The notes: generated from the letters alone by a model not told the origin. DNA of 64,000 nucleotides from Odiellus spinosus (GCA_963920705.1 OY987227.1:10705602-10769601), one strand, 5' to 3'; shown: positions 12,727-25,475, counted from the first letter of the stretch. Translations and numbers: made by a program.

Positions 12727-13566
12727 ATGAATTGCAGAGATACGACTGTCTAAACTTAACATCTGGGGCTAGGAAATTTTTGATAAGATAATTATAGGAG
12801 TATACTTCATATTATAAGTCTATATTTATACATAATTGAAGTATCAGATTCGGTGATAATAATAAAGCATTTTACGAAAATGTTTTTCAAGTTTTAATTA
12901 GAGAAACTGACCAGAGATGGCTGCGTAGAGATTGTCTGAATTTTAGTAAGGCTGTCACCATCTAGAGGGGGCAAGATCAAAATTTGTACGCAGTGAAAAA
13001 TCACGTTCAAATAGAAAATAACGAAATATCCTGCATGACTACGAAGTGAAATTTTTCTTTTCAAGTCTCCCCTAATAGCATTTGTGTTAAAAATACTATA
13101 TATTGAATCTCATTCTTGGTCGTTACTTATTTTACTATGAAATTCGTGGTTTTACTATCGAAAAATAGGCTATTTATAGGTTGTAACCCACTAGGACGAT
13201 GGTGGGTGGCGGAAGAGGGTGTGAGTCGTAATTTTATCAAACCCGCATCCCCTTTTTCCGCAGTCTTTTCACATTTTTAGGGTTTAAGAGGTGGAATAGA
13301 GGGGGTTGGACCTTCATTAGCATAACTTTGAAAGGATACTTCCCGCCTACTTTTCATTCAAGTCTGCTCTTTCAACTAACGTCCTCTCATCCCCACACAC
13401 GAGCGTTTAGATCTCGTTTTATTATTGAAGCTCAGTGTGACAAAGATATTTATATTCTGAATATGAACCTAGTTGTAGTTGTAGTGTTAGAAATATATTT
13501 AGTTTTTTCTGCAAAAAAAATACTTAACCCTGTTTATAACACATTCATAGTTTTATATAAATAGAA
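12727..13566. other. Intronic stretch without recognised genes
   Basis: AT-rich with some mixed-composition patches (13190-13320). The 78-aa frame at 13328-13564 is not supported by any domain. Confidence 0.35.
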
Positions 13567-14130
13567 GAATAGACTTAGAAATAATATTGAAAGAGAAAAA
13601 TATACTTAGAAATAATATTGAAAGAGAAAAATATACTTAGAAATAATATTGAAAGAGAAAAATATGGCTAGAAATAATATTTAAAGAGGAAAATAGACTT
13701 AGAAATAATATTCAAAGAGAAAAATAGAGTTATAAATAGTATTCAAAGAGAAAAATAGAGTTAGAAATAATATTCAAAGAGAAAAATAGACTTAGAAATA
13801 ATATTCAAAGAGAAAAATATATACTTATAAATTATAATCAAATGGAAAAATAGAGTTAGAAATAATATTCAAAGAGAAAAATAGACCTAGAAATAATATT
13901 CAAAGAGAAAAATATATACTTATAAATTATAATCAAATGGAAAAATAGAGTTAGAAATAATATTCAAAGAGAAAAATAGACTTAGAAATAATATTCAAAG
14001 AGAAAAATAGATTTAGAAATAATATTCAAAGAGAAAAATAGATTTAGAAATAATATTCAAAGAGAAAAATAGATTCAGAAATAATATTCAAAGAGAAAAT
14101 AGACTTAGAAATAAAATTAAAAGAGAAAAT
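13567..14130. repeat. 31-bp minisatellite, about 18 units
   Basis: The unit contains TTAGAAATAATATTCAAAG followed by AGAAAAATAGAC. The spacing between successive TTAGAAAT words is 31 bp (for example 13982 to 14013). In the middle, a variant unit (CTTATAAATTATAATCAAAT) recurs 95 bp apart (13823 and 13918), giving a three-unit higher-order repeat. The last units degenerate into about 14230. Confidence 0.95.
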
Positions 14131-17100
14131 AAACCTGAAAAAAAACCTAGAAATTAAACTTCATAAATAGTAGTCTAGAAATATAGTGATTAGATAGAAA
14201 TCAAACTTTATAAATTGGTTAGAAATTAAACTTTACGTGTAGATCAAATTTTATAATCAAATCAGTCGGTGCTCTCCTGGTAGGAGACTTCTCTAAAAGT
14301 CAACTCGCGTGACGGGAAAGTGAATTTCAGGCGTTTTTTTTATTAAGAAAAGAATGTATAGTAAATAAATCCTTGATTTTCCAAGTTTCAAAACGTTAAA
14401 TAAGATGTTGGCAGTAAAGTGTATAGTTTTCGAATTTAGACTTGACCGATCTTGTTTCCAATTCCCTTGAGCGCTGTCATCTCTCTTCCCCCTTTTTTTC
14501 TATTCTTTTTGGGTTTTTTTATTTTTTTTTCTTTCAATCCCTTCTCTCCCTCTCTTTCTCTCTTCTCCTCTTTCCTCTTCTTTTTTTTTTAAAGCCGTAG
14601 TTTGCTCGAGCCAAATCACTGTCTCCGTTTGCTTTCTAACTCTCTCTCTTTCTCTCCCACCGCTTTACGACAAATTCGAAATAGTTATAAAAGCCACACT
14701 CCCGGCATTCTAAATATAGAAATAACATTTGGTACGTCACTCTTCTTCGAACTAATTTCGCGAAAGGGCAAAAGTAAAAATTAAAACTCACTTGACAAGC
14801 GAAATAAAAATGAAAAATTTACATTTTTAAACTTAGAACTGGGTACGAAGAAACCTTTTTGTCAAATTAGCGACACGAATAACTCTTTTCTAAGATCTAA
14901 ACAAATTCAATGCTGATGTGTAAACCGATTCTAAGAATAGTTCAAACAAACTATGTTTAAAAATCCCACCAATCCAATTCCCCTCAACTAATGAGTAATA
15001 GAATCCCACCATTACTTAACAGTTAAAATTTTCAAACCCCACGTATGATGAGTTGATAAAAACACTCCAGCCCTCAAATAAGTATTAAATTCTAACACCT
15101 CTTATTTAAAGAGTATTAAAATCCTCACCAAAAATGTTTTAAATATTAAAATATTCAATTATATGAATATATATAATAATATTGTTTTACATTATTAGCA
15201 CTTATAGAACATGTACGACCTTGTTTGATGTAAACGCAGTTGAGTCAAATGTACATAAACATTAATGAAGTTCTTAAAAGCTTTTTTTAAACTTAAACTC
15301 TTAAATAGATCGTAGAAAAGTACTTAAAGAAGGACTTGAAACGAAAAAATAATAAATAAATTAAGATAAATGGGTTTAAATTTACTTCCGCCTTTTTCGA
15401 AACTTTCAAAAGTTTTATTTTAAAATAAAAATGTTTTATAAATATATTTGAACGAAATATCGTTTAACGAAAAATTTGGAAGTTATCACGTGTCAGAAAA
15501 GCTTTTTTTTTTTAGTAAAATATATTACCCTCCATTTCTCATCTCTTTTTCGCCCCACACGAGTTTTAACATCCAGCTAATCCGTGATTCCCGGATTAAT
15601 AGAAATTATATTGCAACAGGAAGCTTTTTGGGTTTTTTTTACATTAATAGCCCATCATTTTTCCTTAGTCGCTTCCTTTAATTCTATACTTCACGGTCCC
15701 ATCGCGAACAAAATCAGTTTTTTTCTTCCTTTTTTCATATAACCGTTTTCATATAGTTAGTATCATTCGGAATTTACTCTATCTTTGAAACTTTATCTGA
15801 AGATTTTATGTAAAAATCCGCGTATAATTTGAAAAGGCTTAGAATACGGTTTAATTCGTAGTATAGTGCAAACTCTGATTGTAATACTGGTTAGTTTTAA
15901 TGAAAGAGTCTAGAGAGAAGAGCTTATCTTTTATACCTTTTTGCTCTCTGAACCTCTTCTATCTCTTTTCCCCCGCGCTGTAGTTTTCTGCCAAAATATA
16001 TATAGGTCCAGGAAGTTGTTGTTTTGAAATTTCGGTGAAGTGGTTAAATATCTAAGGGTCTCATCCGTCTACTAAAACGTCTCGAACCAAATTATTGTTG
16101 CTGCAATGAATATTAAATCGCTTTTTTGACATAGCATTAAATTGGCTACGGAATTGTAATGACGTCATTAGGATATCACTGTCCGATATACCACCGTGTG
16201 ATAGATTTCGATAATGAGAGTTAGGCCTAGTATTAAAAATGTCCGTAGTATCGAGCGCTATAAATACGTTTTAACAAACGAGCTGTTGATTTCGTGTCAT
16301 CGTATCGTGACGTCATTAGGAGACAGAATTCTAGGTAGCTAGAAAACCGGATGATTTTGGACTAGGTTTAAAAGAATATATTTACAGAATTCTTCTTTTG
16401 AAGTTATAATCCTTTAAATTTAAATACGAAAGAGATTGCACCCAATAAAATTTAAAATTTTAACTAATTATAACATTATCACTGACTCGCCTAACAACCC
16501 TTTTCTCGGAGAGCTCTTTTAAGTTCGGGGTGAATGTTATAAGGAGAAAAAAAAGGCAGTTCTCTTTCGAATTCACCGACGCGTGGAGAAGTATATTAGC
16601 CAATACCGAGAAACGAAAGCGACTATAAAATCCTAAAAGTAGCGACTAACGGATGAGGGAAGAGGAGAGGGATGAAGGGAGGATGTAGATGAGGGGGAAG
16701 AGAAGGGATTGTAAGAGGACGGGAAAGACTACCGGAGAGACGCGCGCGTGGAGGAGAACACTCTGTTCTCTTATACTCTCTTTTCGTTCGCTCTCCGTCG
16801 CTTCAAATGTAAATAAACGATTAAAAGGCAAGAGAGGGAACTTGTTTATTATCCGCGGGAGTGGTACGTATCGCGACTCTCTCTCTAATACCCCTACTTT
16901 GCTATTTAGGATGTGTTTATCTTCTTTTGAGGTTAACTCTTAATCGTTGCCTTTTTTCTCCTTCTCCCTAGTTATATATCTCTCTCAATCTCTCTCTCTC
17001 TCTCTCTAAAGCTTGTTTTCTCGTTTAGAAACGTATATAATATCACCCTAGTGCGTTAACCCTTTCATTTATTTAATTGGTAATTGTTTACAGGGCACTG

Positions 17101-18278
17101 TTATTCAATATAGTACGATGGAAGGGTCATTTTATTATTTGACGCGGGAATTCTTAAATACAGAAATAATATTTGTTTGGCTTTAGTAAGTGCGTGTTGA
17201 GTGCGTCATATGAGTAATACCTTTTCAGACGAGGTGTAACTAGCCGGTGTAATCAGATTTAACCGAGTTTTAATCACAATTAACCGAGGTTCATTGTCAA
17301 CAAATTAATTTTTAATTTGAAAATTTGACTAAAATTGTTCAATTTAAAGTTAATTTAAAGAACATTTTAAGAACATTGTTAGCACAGAATCGATTGAGTT
17401 ATTTTCTCTAAGAAACTGAACATACAAGAAATGTTTTAACTACAACAAAATTCGGACGCAATGACATGTTTTTAAAATCTCTTCAAATTTAAATTTGCAT
17501 ATTATTCCTATATAGTTCTATATTTCCGATTTATGCAAAGCTTTGTGCCCTCAATCGATTTAGACGATAAATATAAGTGGCGTTCGCACTAGAGACTTTT
17601 CTAACCGTTTAATTGCATAAGTTAAAACGGAAAATTTTGGGGTCAACTGTAACGATTCTTTGTAAAAAAATTCATAAGCTTGAAAATACTTATATCTGAC
17701 TAAAAAATCTACACTAGTCAAAAAATGCAATGATTTTCATGATATATGTGACCCATTATTTTGCGATGATTGGACAAAATTACATCAACACGCCCTTAAC
17801 CTCGCCTAACATTAATGACGTTTTAAAAGTAAACTTAAAGACATTTTAAAACGTTAACCTTCGACCTCTTTTAGCAATTTGTTCACTTAATTTTAATCCA
17901 AAATGTTTTAAATAATAAATTACGATAATTTTCCAGAGCAAATTACCGATTTAGAACTATTTAACTAAGTGTGAACGTAACTTTATAGAAATAAACTAAG
18001 AACCTTTTTCTATAGTAACAGCTATATATATATAGAACTAGAAAGATGTCCCTATTACTCGCCGACATTTCTCCTTTACTGCGTCCGTCTATAGGTCGAT
18101 TTCTATATCATCCCCATTCTCGCGCCCCTTAGAGAGAGGAGGCATACACGCTTGGTTTCTCGCGTCAATTCGGGCGTGCTTTAAGCTACAGAATCTAGAA
18201 GCTCGGCAACCAAGCCCTAATAGCTTTCACCGTGCAAACCCGATCTATAATATGTTACGAACTTAGAATGGACGTAAA
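14131..18278. other. Intronic stretch without recognised genes
   Basis: Contents are CT-rich tracts (14483-14590, 14640-14656 and 16980-17007), a degenerate CCCACC-containing repetition at about 14960-15125, paired CRE sites (16160 and 16308), and general AT-rich DNA. Confidence 0.35.
16160..16315. promoter_or_regulatory. Two CRE sites (TGACGTCATTAGGA) 148 bp apart
   Basis: The perfect palindromic CREB/ATF site TGACGTCA occurs at 16160-16167 and 16308-16315. Both are followed by TTAGGA, so the shared word is 14 bp long. They could be a cAMP-response enhancer or remnants of a local duplication. Confidence 0.4.
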
Positions 18279-18310
18279 TTCTCATTGAAAAACCGGTTTT
18301 TCAATGAGAA
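18279..18310. repeat. Perfect 32-bp palindrome
   Basis: TTCTCATTGAAAAACC is followed immediately by its exact reverse complement, with no loop. The centre is CCGG at 18293-18296. Pairing stops exactly at both ends. Confidence 0.95.
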
Positions 18311-18589
18311 GTTTACTCCTTTATAAGGATGCAACTCTCTCTCGTCTATATATAATGTAATAGTCGCAATTCACTCGTTGACTGTCGATCGCTTGCCGAA
18401 TCCATCCCCCGAGAGCGAAAAAGCAATTCGCTAGGGATGAAGGAAGAGGATAACTTCGAAAAATAGACTATTTCGACGGAGAAGTCGGGCTAAATCGCGT
18501 ATCGGCCTTTGGGTCTACAAATAAACGGAAACATTTTTTTGTCAAATGGTAAATTAACCTGACTGAAGGCGAATCAGTCGAAAACTTCG

Positions 18590-19075
18590 TCAAAAAGGTC
18601 TATCAGATTATATGGGGAACGTTTTGCCCTTTGCACGCTTAATACTCGCTTGGAATTGGTGAGGAACGCTAGAAAGAATGTTAGAGACCCTTTTGATAGA
18701 AAATCTAAACTAACTTCCGTCCGCCTTTAGGCGTATTGACAAACTTTTTAAATTGTAGAAGTGGTTGAAGGCAAGATCCAACTGGTTCGGTATCGTACCT
18801 TGAATTCGGCTATCGGATTATGACGTAAAATGCTTTTCCTTCGCGTTCTTAAATGGATACGAAGATCACGCTTAAGTATAAGAAAGAATGATGGACCGTT
18901 TTCATGGAAAACAAGAACCAACTTCCGACAGCCTTTTCATTGTATTGAGAAAAGAAAAACGTTTCAAATTGGGGAGATGGTTATAAAGGCCAGAACTTGG
19001 CATATAAACTCGTACCTGATTTATATTGAAAATGTCTATCGGATTATGGGATAACATTTTTCTCGGAATTGATGA
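18590..19075 (+). repeat. Diverged tandem repeat, unit about 209-225 bp
   Basis: CTATC.GATTAT recurs at about 18601, 18809 and 19035. AGAAAGAATG recurs at about 18671 and 18880, each time followed by a similar series (GGAAAA, AACTTCCG.C, CCTTT, GTATTGA). There are two clear units and part of a third. No convincing coding capacity. Confidence 0.6.
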
Positions 19076-19894
19076 GGATATATATAGACAATTTCAATCG
19101 AATATACGTGAGTTACATTCCCGATTGCCTTTTTTATTAATTAAATTATTTTATTAGTTGTTGGCATTTAATATGGTATTAATTATATATTTTGAAGTAG
19201 GCTTAGAGCAATCGTTATTGTTTATTATAGAAAATTATATAATAATTTGAAGCGCCATGTTGTGGTTAGCATTTGAATCTCTCTAAATATTTCTTTTCAA
19301 CCTATCTGTATTTAGCACTCGAACACATCTATGGTTAGTATTTAGATCTCTTAATGATTCATATTTGAACGCGGAGGTTGGCTGTCGAACCGCATTAAAG
19401 GTTCAGAATTGGGTTGCAAAAACTGAACCTCAAACGGTTCATTTTCAGGTTGTTCTATTCAATTAATATAGAACCATTCTAACAAGAATTTAAATTTTTA
19501 TTCGAGTTTAAAATTATCATTCGAACGTAACGAAATTAAAATTAATAGAAATGATCCACATTTCACCTTCTATTATTTTAATACGCTAAGAAAGGCGAGA
19601 GTAAACTAGCCCGAGCTATTAATCGAAAAGGTCCATTTATTGGTTTAAGTATAGGGTATATGTGAAATGAGAACGCGCTGTGGGAGTCCATGATGCATCG
19701 CGCGAGCGCTCCGTTCGTAACTCGAATATAACGGAGATGGAATAGTGATGGGATGCTATTCTAGAAATCAACGTCAAGCTAGAAGCTAGGAGTAACACTC
19801 GGGACGTAGACGGAATCATCCCGCCTTTGACAAGGGTGTCGAGTTACGCTGAGATAGCCGAAGGGTAAGGAAGGGAGATAGACTCGTGACCGAT

Positions 19895-19960
19895 ATTGGC
19901 GCCAAATTAGCTGTCGCCCCCGATTTCCAAGTTTCTTATTCCCCTCAACCTTTCCCGCCT
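19895..19960. promoter_or_regulatory. E2F-like palindrome and second E2F-like site
   Basis: ATTGGCGCCAAAT at about 19895-19907 and TTTCCCGCCTTT at about 19951-19962. Motif match only. Confidence 0.25.
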
Positions 19961-20394
19961 TTTTAGCTCAATATTCTCCGCGCTTCTGGGATTCGGAGAT
20001 TTTGGTTAGACACGCGAAAAAGTAGGACTAACTATAGTACGTACTTAAGCCTTTTCCCCCTCATTTACTACGAAAAAGGAGAAAGCTATTAAAAAGATCT
20101 ACTCCCCACCACCAACGCCGCAATCGCGTTATACTTTCCCAGAAATCTATTTCGTAAGATGGTCGATATAATGATATTATAACTTGAAACTCTATAGGAT
20201 TTACAGGATTCTCTCGTGGTGTCAAATAAAACTAAATTTAATTATATTTTATTAGGATTATATATATAATTGGATACCATTTTTGGGTGAATTAAACTGT
20301 TATAAAATAAAGATAACCCTAAAATGGGTAAAAGTTAAGTTTCTTCACATATATTGCTTGTAAGAATTTAATATAATTTACCATATACCTTTGC

Positions 20395-20760
20395 GATTTA
20401 ATTACTATTAATTACTGCTACTATTGATTAATAATTTTTATTGCCAGTAAAATTACTATTAATAATTTTTATTGCCAGTACAATTACTATTAATAATTTT
20501 TATTGCCAGTACATTTCCTATTAATAATTTATAGCATTATTATTACTCTTAATTATGACTAGCAATTATATTACTTTTAATTATTATTAGCAATATTACT
20601 ATTAATTGTTAATTAAAACTACCAATTATTACTATTAATTGTTAATTATGATTACAAATTATTACTATTAATTATTAATTATTACTACCTATTATTATTA
20701 TTATTATTATTAATTACTAAATTGTCTTAAATTATTACTATCAAATAATATTACTATTTT
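20395..20760. repeat. AT-rich degenerate tandem array
   Basis: Three close copies of a 30-bp unit (ATTACTATTAATAATTTTTA then TTGCCAGTAC) at about 20437-20520. They grade into shorter ATTACTATTAATTGTTAAT units and an (ATT)n run near 20690-20710. Confidence 0.8.
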
Positions 20761-21879
20761 GTTAATTATTACTTGTAATTCAAGATATCAGACTAAAGAT
20801 AACTCTGCAAAGAAAAAAATTCAGCGAGAAGGAGGTGTATTGTCAGAGTACTTTGAATAATAATACGAAATCGAAGGGATAGGATGGGGTATATAAAAGA
20901 TGCTGAGAATGTTGCGTACACGAAGAGGAAAAGTTATCCTATGAGTTACAACCTTTAAATTTACCTAAAACTTCGCATAAAACCAGTTTTACAATGAGAA
21001 AATGGACCTATTCTCGGGTGGTAAATGAGTATATCATATCCTCTTTAACTAGAGAAGTGGTTTGGAAAAAATAAAAAGATGTTCAATATATTCGGTATAA
21101 GAAGAAGATTTTTAGGTTTAAGGAATCGAAAAAGATGGGCCATCCCAATATTACAACCTCTAAAGCTCCCTAACCTTTCTATCTTGCTTTAGGTTCGTTT
21201 TATAAGCGAAAGAAGAGCAAGATGAGGAAGAGGAGAGAGATAGAGAAGATGGTAGAAATATTTTTATTCTAGATATATCGAGGGGGTGGACTAGGATATA
21301 TCTCGAGAAAGTTCAAATGATGTCTCGCTGCCGAATATATATAGAATTTGAATTCTGTTATATATATTTTTTTATCGAGATGACTTCGTATATACGATAA
21401 GAATTCGTCTCGTTCGCGTTTATATAAATACTGAATTCAATTTGTGTTTGCAGTACGTAAAAATATATATCTTAAGTACTTTCTATCTCTACGAGTTGAT
21501 TTTTTATACCTTTATACAGTTTTACACTCAGTGAAAACTGTGGTAAATTGATTCTTACTATTACTTTCGTAGACTATGATAGAAATATATACAGTAAATT
21601 TATAAAGTCGAGTTCGGACTGAAAAATAAATTTGATATTAAAGGGAGTGTGACACGATGAAAATAAATTGATTTTAATCGCGCGTAATTATTAATTTAGC
21701 CAAAATTAGATTAAATACTAACGATAAGACTCTCGATAATTAATATCTAAATTAAGAAGAGATAATTAAGGACTAATCTCGACTATCAAAATATTCTTTT
21801 AAGATTTTCAAACGAAATTTAAATATTAATGAAGATATATTTAAGTGGTGCTGTTACTGATTTCTTATTTAATCAAAAT

Positions 21880-22075
21880 CGAATTTGAGTAGCATTTTCT
21901 GGGAGATCGTTTAAAAACAATCCAAATTATTTATTTTTTATAATCGCCATCTTCGAAAGTTTTAAAACAAACATTCCTTCAATATTACGTCATCACTATG
22001 CTTGCGTAATTATTAAGGAGCTTCCAGTTAATTTTCGCGCGTTCTGTTGTTGCTTTCGCGCAGTCTCTTTCGTAA
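21880..22075 (+). repeat. Dispersed repeat, copy B (matches 6953-7190)
   Basis: Same orientation and order of conserved blocks as 6953-7190, including TTTGAGTAGCATTTTC and ATTACGTCATCACTA. No ORF and no clear terminal repeats. Confidence 0.55.
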
Positions 22076-24091
22076 AGGTACTATTAAAATACGGAAAAAT
22101 CGACTTTTCATTTTAAAGTTATCGTTCAATCATATTTTCCCATAATCTACATTTTCAAGCGGAAAAAAAAAATTGTCATATTAGTTTTGGAAGTTTATTA
22201 ATTACATCACTTTATTAGTTTAATTATTTTCCTGTTCACTAACCCTTTACTGTCGCGAGGAAGTAACGGCTGGGTTTCTGTCTGTCTCTCTATATATTAA
22301 AGTTCACTATTATCAAAAATGAAAAAATGTTGAGTAAAATGCCGTTTAAAAATTATATCATGCATCAGCCTTTTAGCGGGTTGAAAATGTTTCGCGAAAA
22401 TTATGCGTAATACTGTTCAGGAGAAGCGCTTAAAAAACCTTTCAGTTGCGTCGAAGGAACAGAAGAAAAACGTTTGAGAAAAAAAACCCAATGAGTTTCT
22501 TGTTAAACTCTTCAAATTCCTTTTAAACGAAAAACCAGAATAAAAATAAAAAAATAAAAAAATAAAAAAAAAAAAAATTAATGGAAAGAATTTTAGAAAT
22601 CCCTTCTCTATATGTTTTCGGTTTTAAAGAGATACTCTCCCATGTAAAGAAAGACGTTTAAAATCGTTTTTAAAATATAATTATGAATGATGTTCAATTC
22701 ATATCAAAGAACCTCTTAAATACGCAAATTAAATTCAAATAGTGAAGAAGAAAATGATGCGATTCTATGCCCTAAATATATATTTCAATTTTAATTATTA
22801 GTTTATTCTTTAATATTTGTCTGATTTTGGTAGAGCTCGGAATCAGATCAACCATTATCTTGTTATTCATATTTTTTCTGATATTTTAATTTCGTATTGA
22901 TTGTTTCTGACTAAAAAATGCAGTTTGTAAATTCAGATAAAAGTTAAATGAATAGGGTTTACCCAAAGATAAACGTTCGAAGCTTTATACTCGAATTAAA
23001 ACATATAACGACGGATAAGAAAATTGACATTCTTAGAATTCGTGGAAAATAAAAAGAAATATATTTCAAAGAAAATAAATAAAACAATTTTAACAAAAGG
23101 TTAAAATTTTATTTATTATTATTATTATTTTAATTTTATTTATCCGAACGTGTAACTCGGATGATATTATAAGATAAGTTGCCTTTTTCGGATAAAAAGA
23201 GATACGAGTATTATTGTTTTATTTTATCTTTGAATAAGTAAACTGGATTGATAAAGAGTCTAATTTTAACCAACTCTAGATTTTGGAACTAATCGTTCTT
23301 ATTTTGTGGTCGAAATTAATATCTATACGAATAATATATTATTAATCAAAAAATCTCCAAACATTCGAGAGAGACTTTTACTTTAAAGAAGAAAAGGGAT
23401 ATATTTTTCGAGTATTTTCGACGCTTTTTGAGGATGTTTTTTTCCCCGTGGATCTTTTTAGGTCGTAAATCTGAAGAAGGAACTAGGATATTTTTTTTCT
23501 CCTCCGAATGACGACGGCAATGAGGTTAAGCTATTTCTCTCTCTCTCTCTTCCATCCTCTTCTTCTTTTTTACGGCCTCTTGGGCCTCCGAAATTGTTTA
23601 CTCAAAAGCCTCCGATTCGGATTATTGGAAGATACTCTCGCGGAGTTCTTTTTCAAGACAAGTTTCTCGGTTTACGTTCCCCTCTTTCCCCTTTTTATTC
23701 TCCTCGCTTGTCCTCCTCACCTCCTCCCCGTTCTGTCTTCCTCGGGCTTCTCTTTTCTTCTCGAGTCATAGAAAGGATTCGCGCTTAGCCGACTGGAATG
23801 AGTTTAGGAAACAATAAGGAAATAAAAGGAAAAATAATCTGAGACTGCGTGCTATAAAGCGAGACTCTTGGTGGTAATGGGGTTAATATTAAACTCCCTG
23901 TGGGAACAAAAAAGGAAAGAAAATGATGTACACTCGTGTTAGGCCTAAATTGAATGTAGACTCGGTGCTAGAGGCTTAACTACTAAATTACTCAAAAAGT
24001 CAACAGAATATGTATAATTTTTTAATCTCACGTATGTTTGTCTTAAAAAGAGAGACGCTATATATCGTATGTTAAGATGTTTGCGTTTTAA
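22076..24091. other. Intronic stretch without recognised genes
   Basis: Includes an A-rich run with AAAAATAAA repeats (22543-22577) and an (ATT)n stretch at about 23110-23130. Overlapping frames at 23508-23788 come from a CT-rich tract and are not credible genes. Confidence 0.35.
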
Positions 24092-24331
24092 AAGGAGTAT
24101 GAAACCTAACAACACGTGATTTCTTTATCGATTCCTTATCGTTTAAATAGTCCTAATCCAATAGGAGAAAAAAATTACAAACAAATATTAAACTAGAAAT
24201 AAATTTAAAACTTACCATCAAAATAGGCTTAGCTGGATTCGTGGAGATATCCTAAACTCCCCGTATATCCTAAACTCCCCGTAATGAAATTGATCATTGA
24301 CATGCTGCATTACCCATATAGAAGCCTCAAT
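24092..24331. mobile_element. Foldback MITE, 5' half only (copy 2)
   Basis: Starts after TTAA (24088-24091) with AAGGAGTATGAAACCTAACA, then CGTGATTT, ATCGATTCCTTATCGTTTAA and AAATAGGCTTAGCTGGATTC, all matching copy 1 at 9632. It ends near the element's centre (CATTACCCATATAGAAGCC); the right arm is missing. It also carries a tandem duplication of TATCCTAAACTCCCCG. Confidence 0.75.
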
Positions 24332-25095
24332 ACCTCTGGGTTGACGCGTTCTATAGGATTATATAAACGTATTAAGATTTGCGTTAGTTACTTGTCTGGA
24401 ATAAGTAATGAACTTTTGGTTGAAATGATACATCTTTTAAAGAGAGAGATTTGTGAGATTTTTTGGCATCGTTTAAGATACGTATTTGCTATGTCTTTAT
24501 ACAAAGTAACGTGTGAGATAGGACAGGCGCAAGGATAAATGAATTGCATTAATTAAAAAGAGAAATATAAATCTACGAGTTCCAAATTCAAACTCATTTT
24601 GGCTCTCTGCTTGTTTACCCTCCTCTACTTCTCTCGATTCCCGGGCCTTCCAATCCTTTTTCCTCTCTTAATCTTTATCTTTCACCGTCTTTTAAATTTA
24701 TCCTCTTAAAGAGAGGGTGAAACAACAAAATTATGAATTTAAATAATTTTTATCAGATTGTTTAAATCATTTTATTAAATTAAAGGAATGGTTCACCCAT
24801 AAAGTTTTTTTGCCTATAAGGGTCAATAGCACTCTTGGCAACAGAAATTTATAACTCAAAATTAATTTTTAATAATAATAATAATTTTATAGTTAAAAAT
24901 AAATTTAGTATGGACGTGGCCCTTTTACCCCTAATTCTAAATTTCTCTGTCGTGCTTGGCCAGGCTAGCAATCTGATAGGCCAATAGAAATAACTTATAA
25001 ACCAATGAAATGAGACTCCGAGGGGAGAGAGTCTGAGACAGTAAAGTCTAGAATCCTTCGTTTTTTAATCGGTGTTGTTTTAAAGAAAGTTCAAA

Positions 25096-25287
25096 ATGCC
25101 AAGTTGTATTATAAAAGAATGCAAAAATTTTAGTTCTCGGTTTGGACTAAGTTTTTATACGGTTCCTGATCATTTAAAGTACCCCGAACTCGCGTCAAAA
25201 TGGCTAAAATATGCTAAAGAACCAGTGAAAGCCGCGTATTATACTAAGCCTTTGCCTACGAAGAAGTTGGATTACAGAGTTTGTCAG
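25096..25287 (+). pseudogene. THAP zinc-finger exon of a DNA transposon (N-terminal fragment)
   Basis: A THAP domain is a C2CH zinc-binding, DNA-binding module found at the N-terminus of P-element and related transposases. The frame starts MPSCIIKECKNFSSRFG and continues with FYTVP (residues 20-24, matching the conserved F..P) and the conserved Trp36. Its cysteines are Cys4, Cys9 and Cys63 (in YRVCQ), a C-X4-C-X53-C spacing typical of THAP. Directly after Gln64 there is a plausible donor (CAG followed by GTGCAA at 25288), so the fourth ligand, the His of the usual C-x-x-H, would come from the next exon. I cannot find that exon inside the element. Unspliced, the frame continues 10 codons to TAA at 25318-25320. 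The catalytic domain is absent. It is probably a relic of a transposase gene; a domesticated host THAP gene is unlikely given the flanking inverted repeats. Confidence 0.65.
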
Positions 25288-25475
25288 GTGCAATTTTCTT
25301 TCATCTGGTCTGTCAATTAAATTTTCGATACCGTCATTATTATTCCGCTCTTCCTGTAGTCTATCTCTAATTAAAAGTTCTTCTTCCGTGTACACTGGTT
25401 CAACTTCAAACGGATCTATTCGCGGTATGACGATACTCTCCGAGAGTCCGAATCGCCGACGGAGTTAGGCCTAGG
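25204..25475 (-). other. Antisense open frame inside the THAP element, unknown
   Basis: On the minus strand a frame stays open from about 25475 to 25204. It contains LSESIVIPRIDPFEVEPVY and EEELLIRDRLQEER, with a charged, plausible amino-acid composition. It overlaps the THAP exon on the other strand. I do not recognise the family; it may be a relic of a second gene or chance. Confidence 0.25.

Larger units (their letters stand above)
19076..21879. other. Intronic stretch without recognised genes; AT-rich simple repeats
   Basis: Includes an E2F-like palindrome with a nearby TTTCCCGCC (19896-19960) and an AT-rich degenerate array (20395-20760). Otherwise there is no recognisable element or gene. 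Confidence 0.35.
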
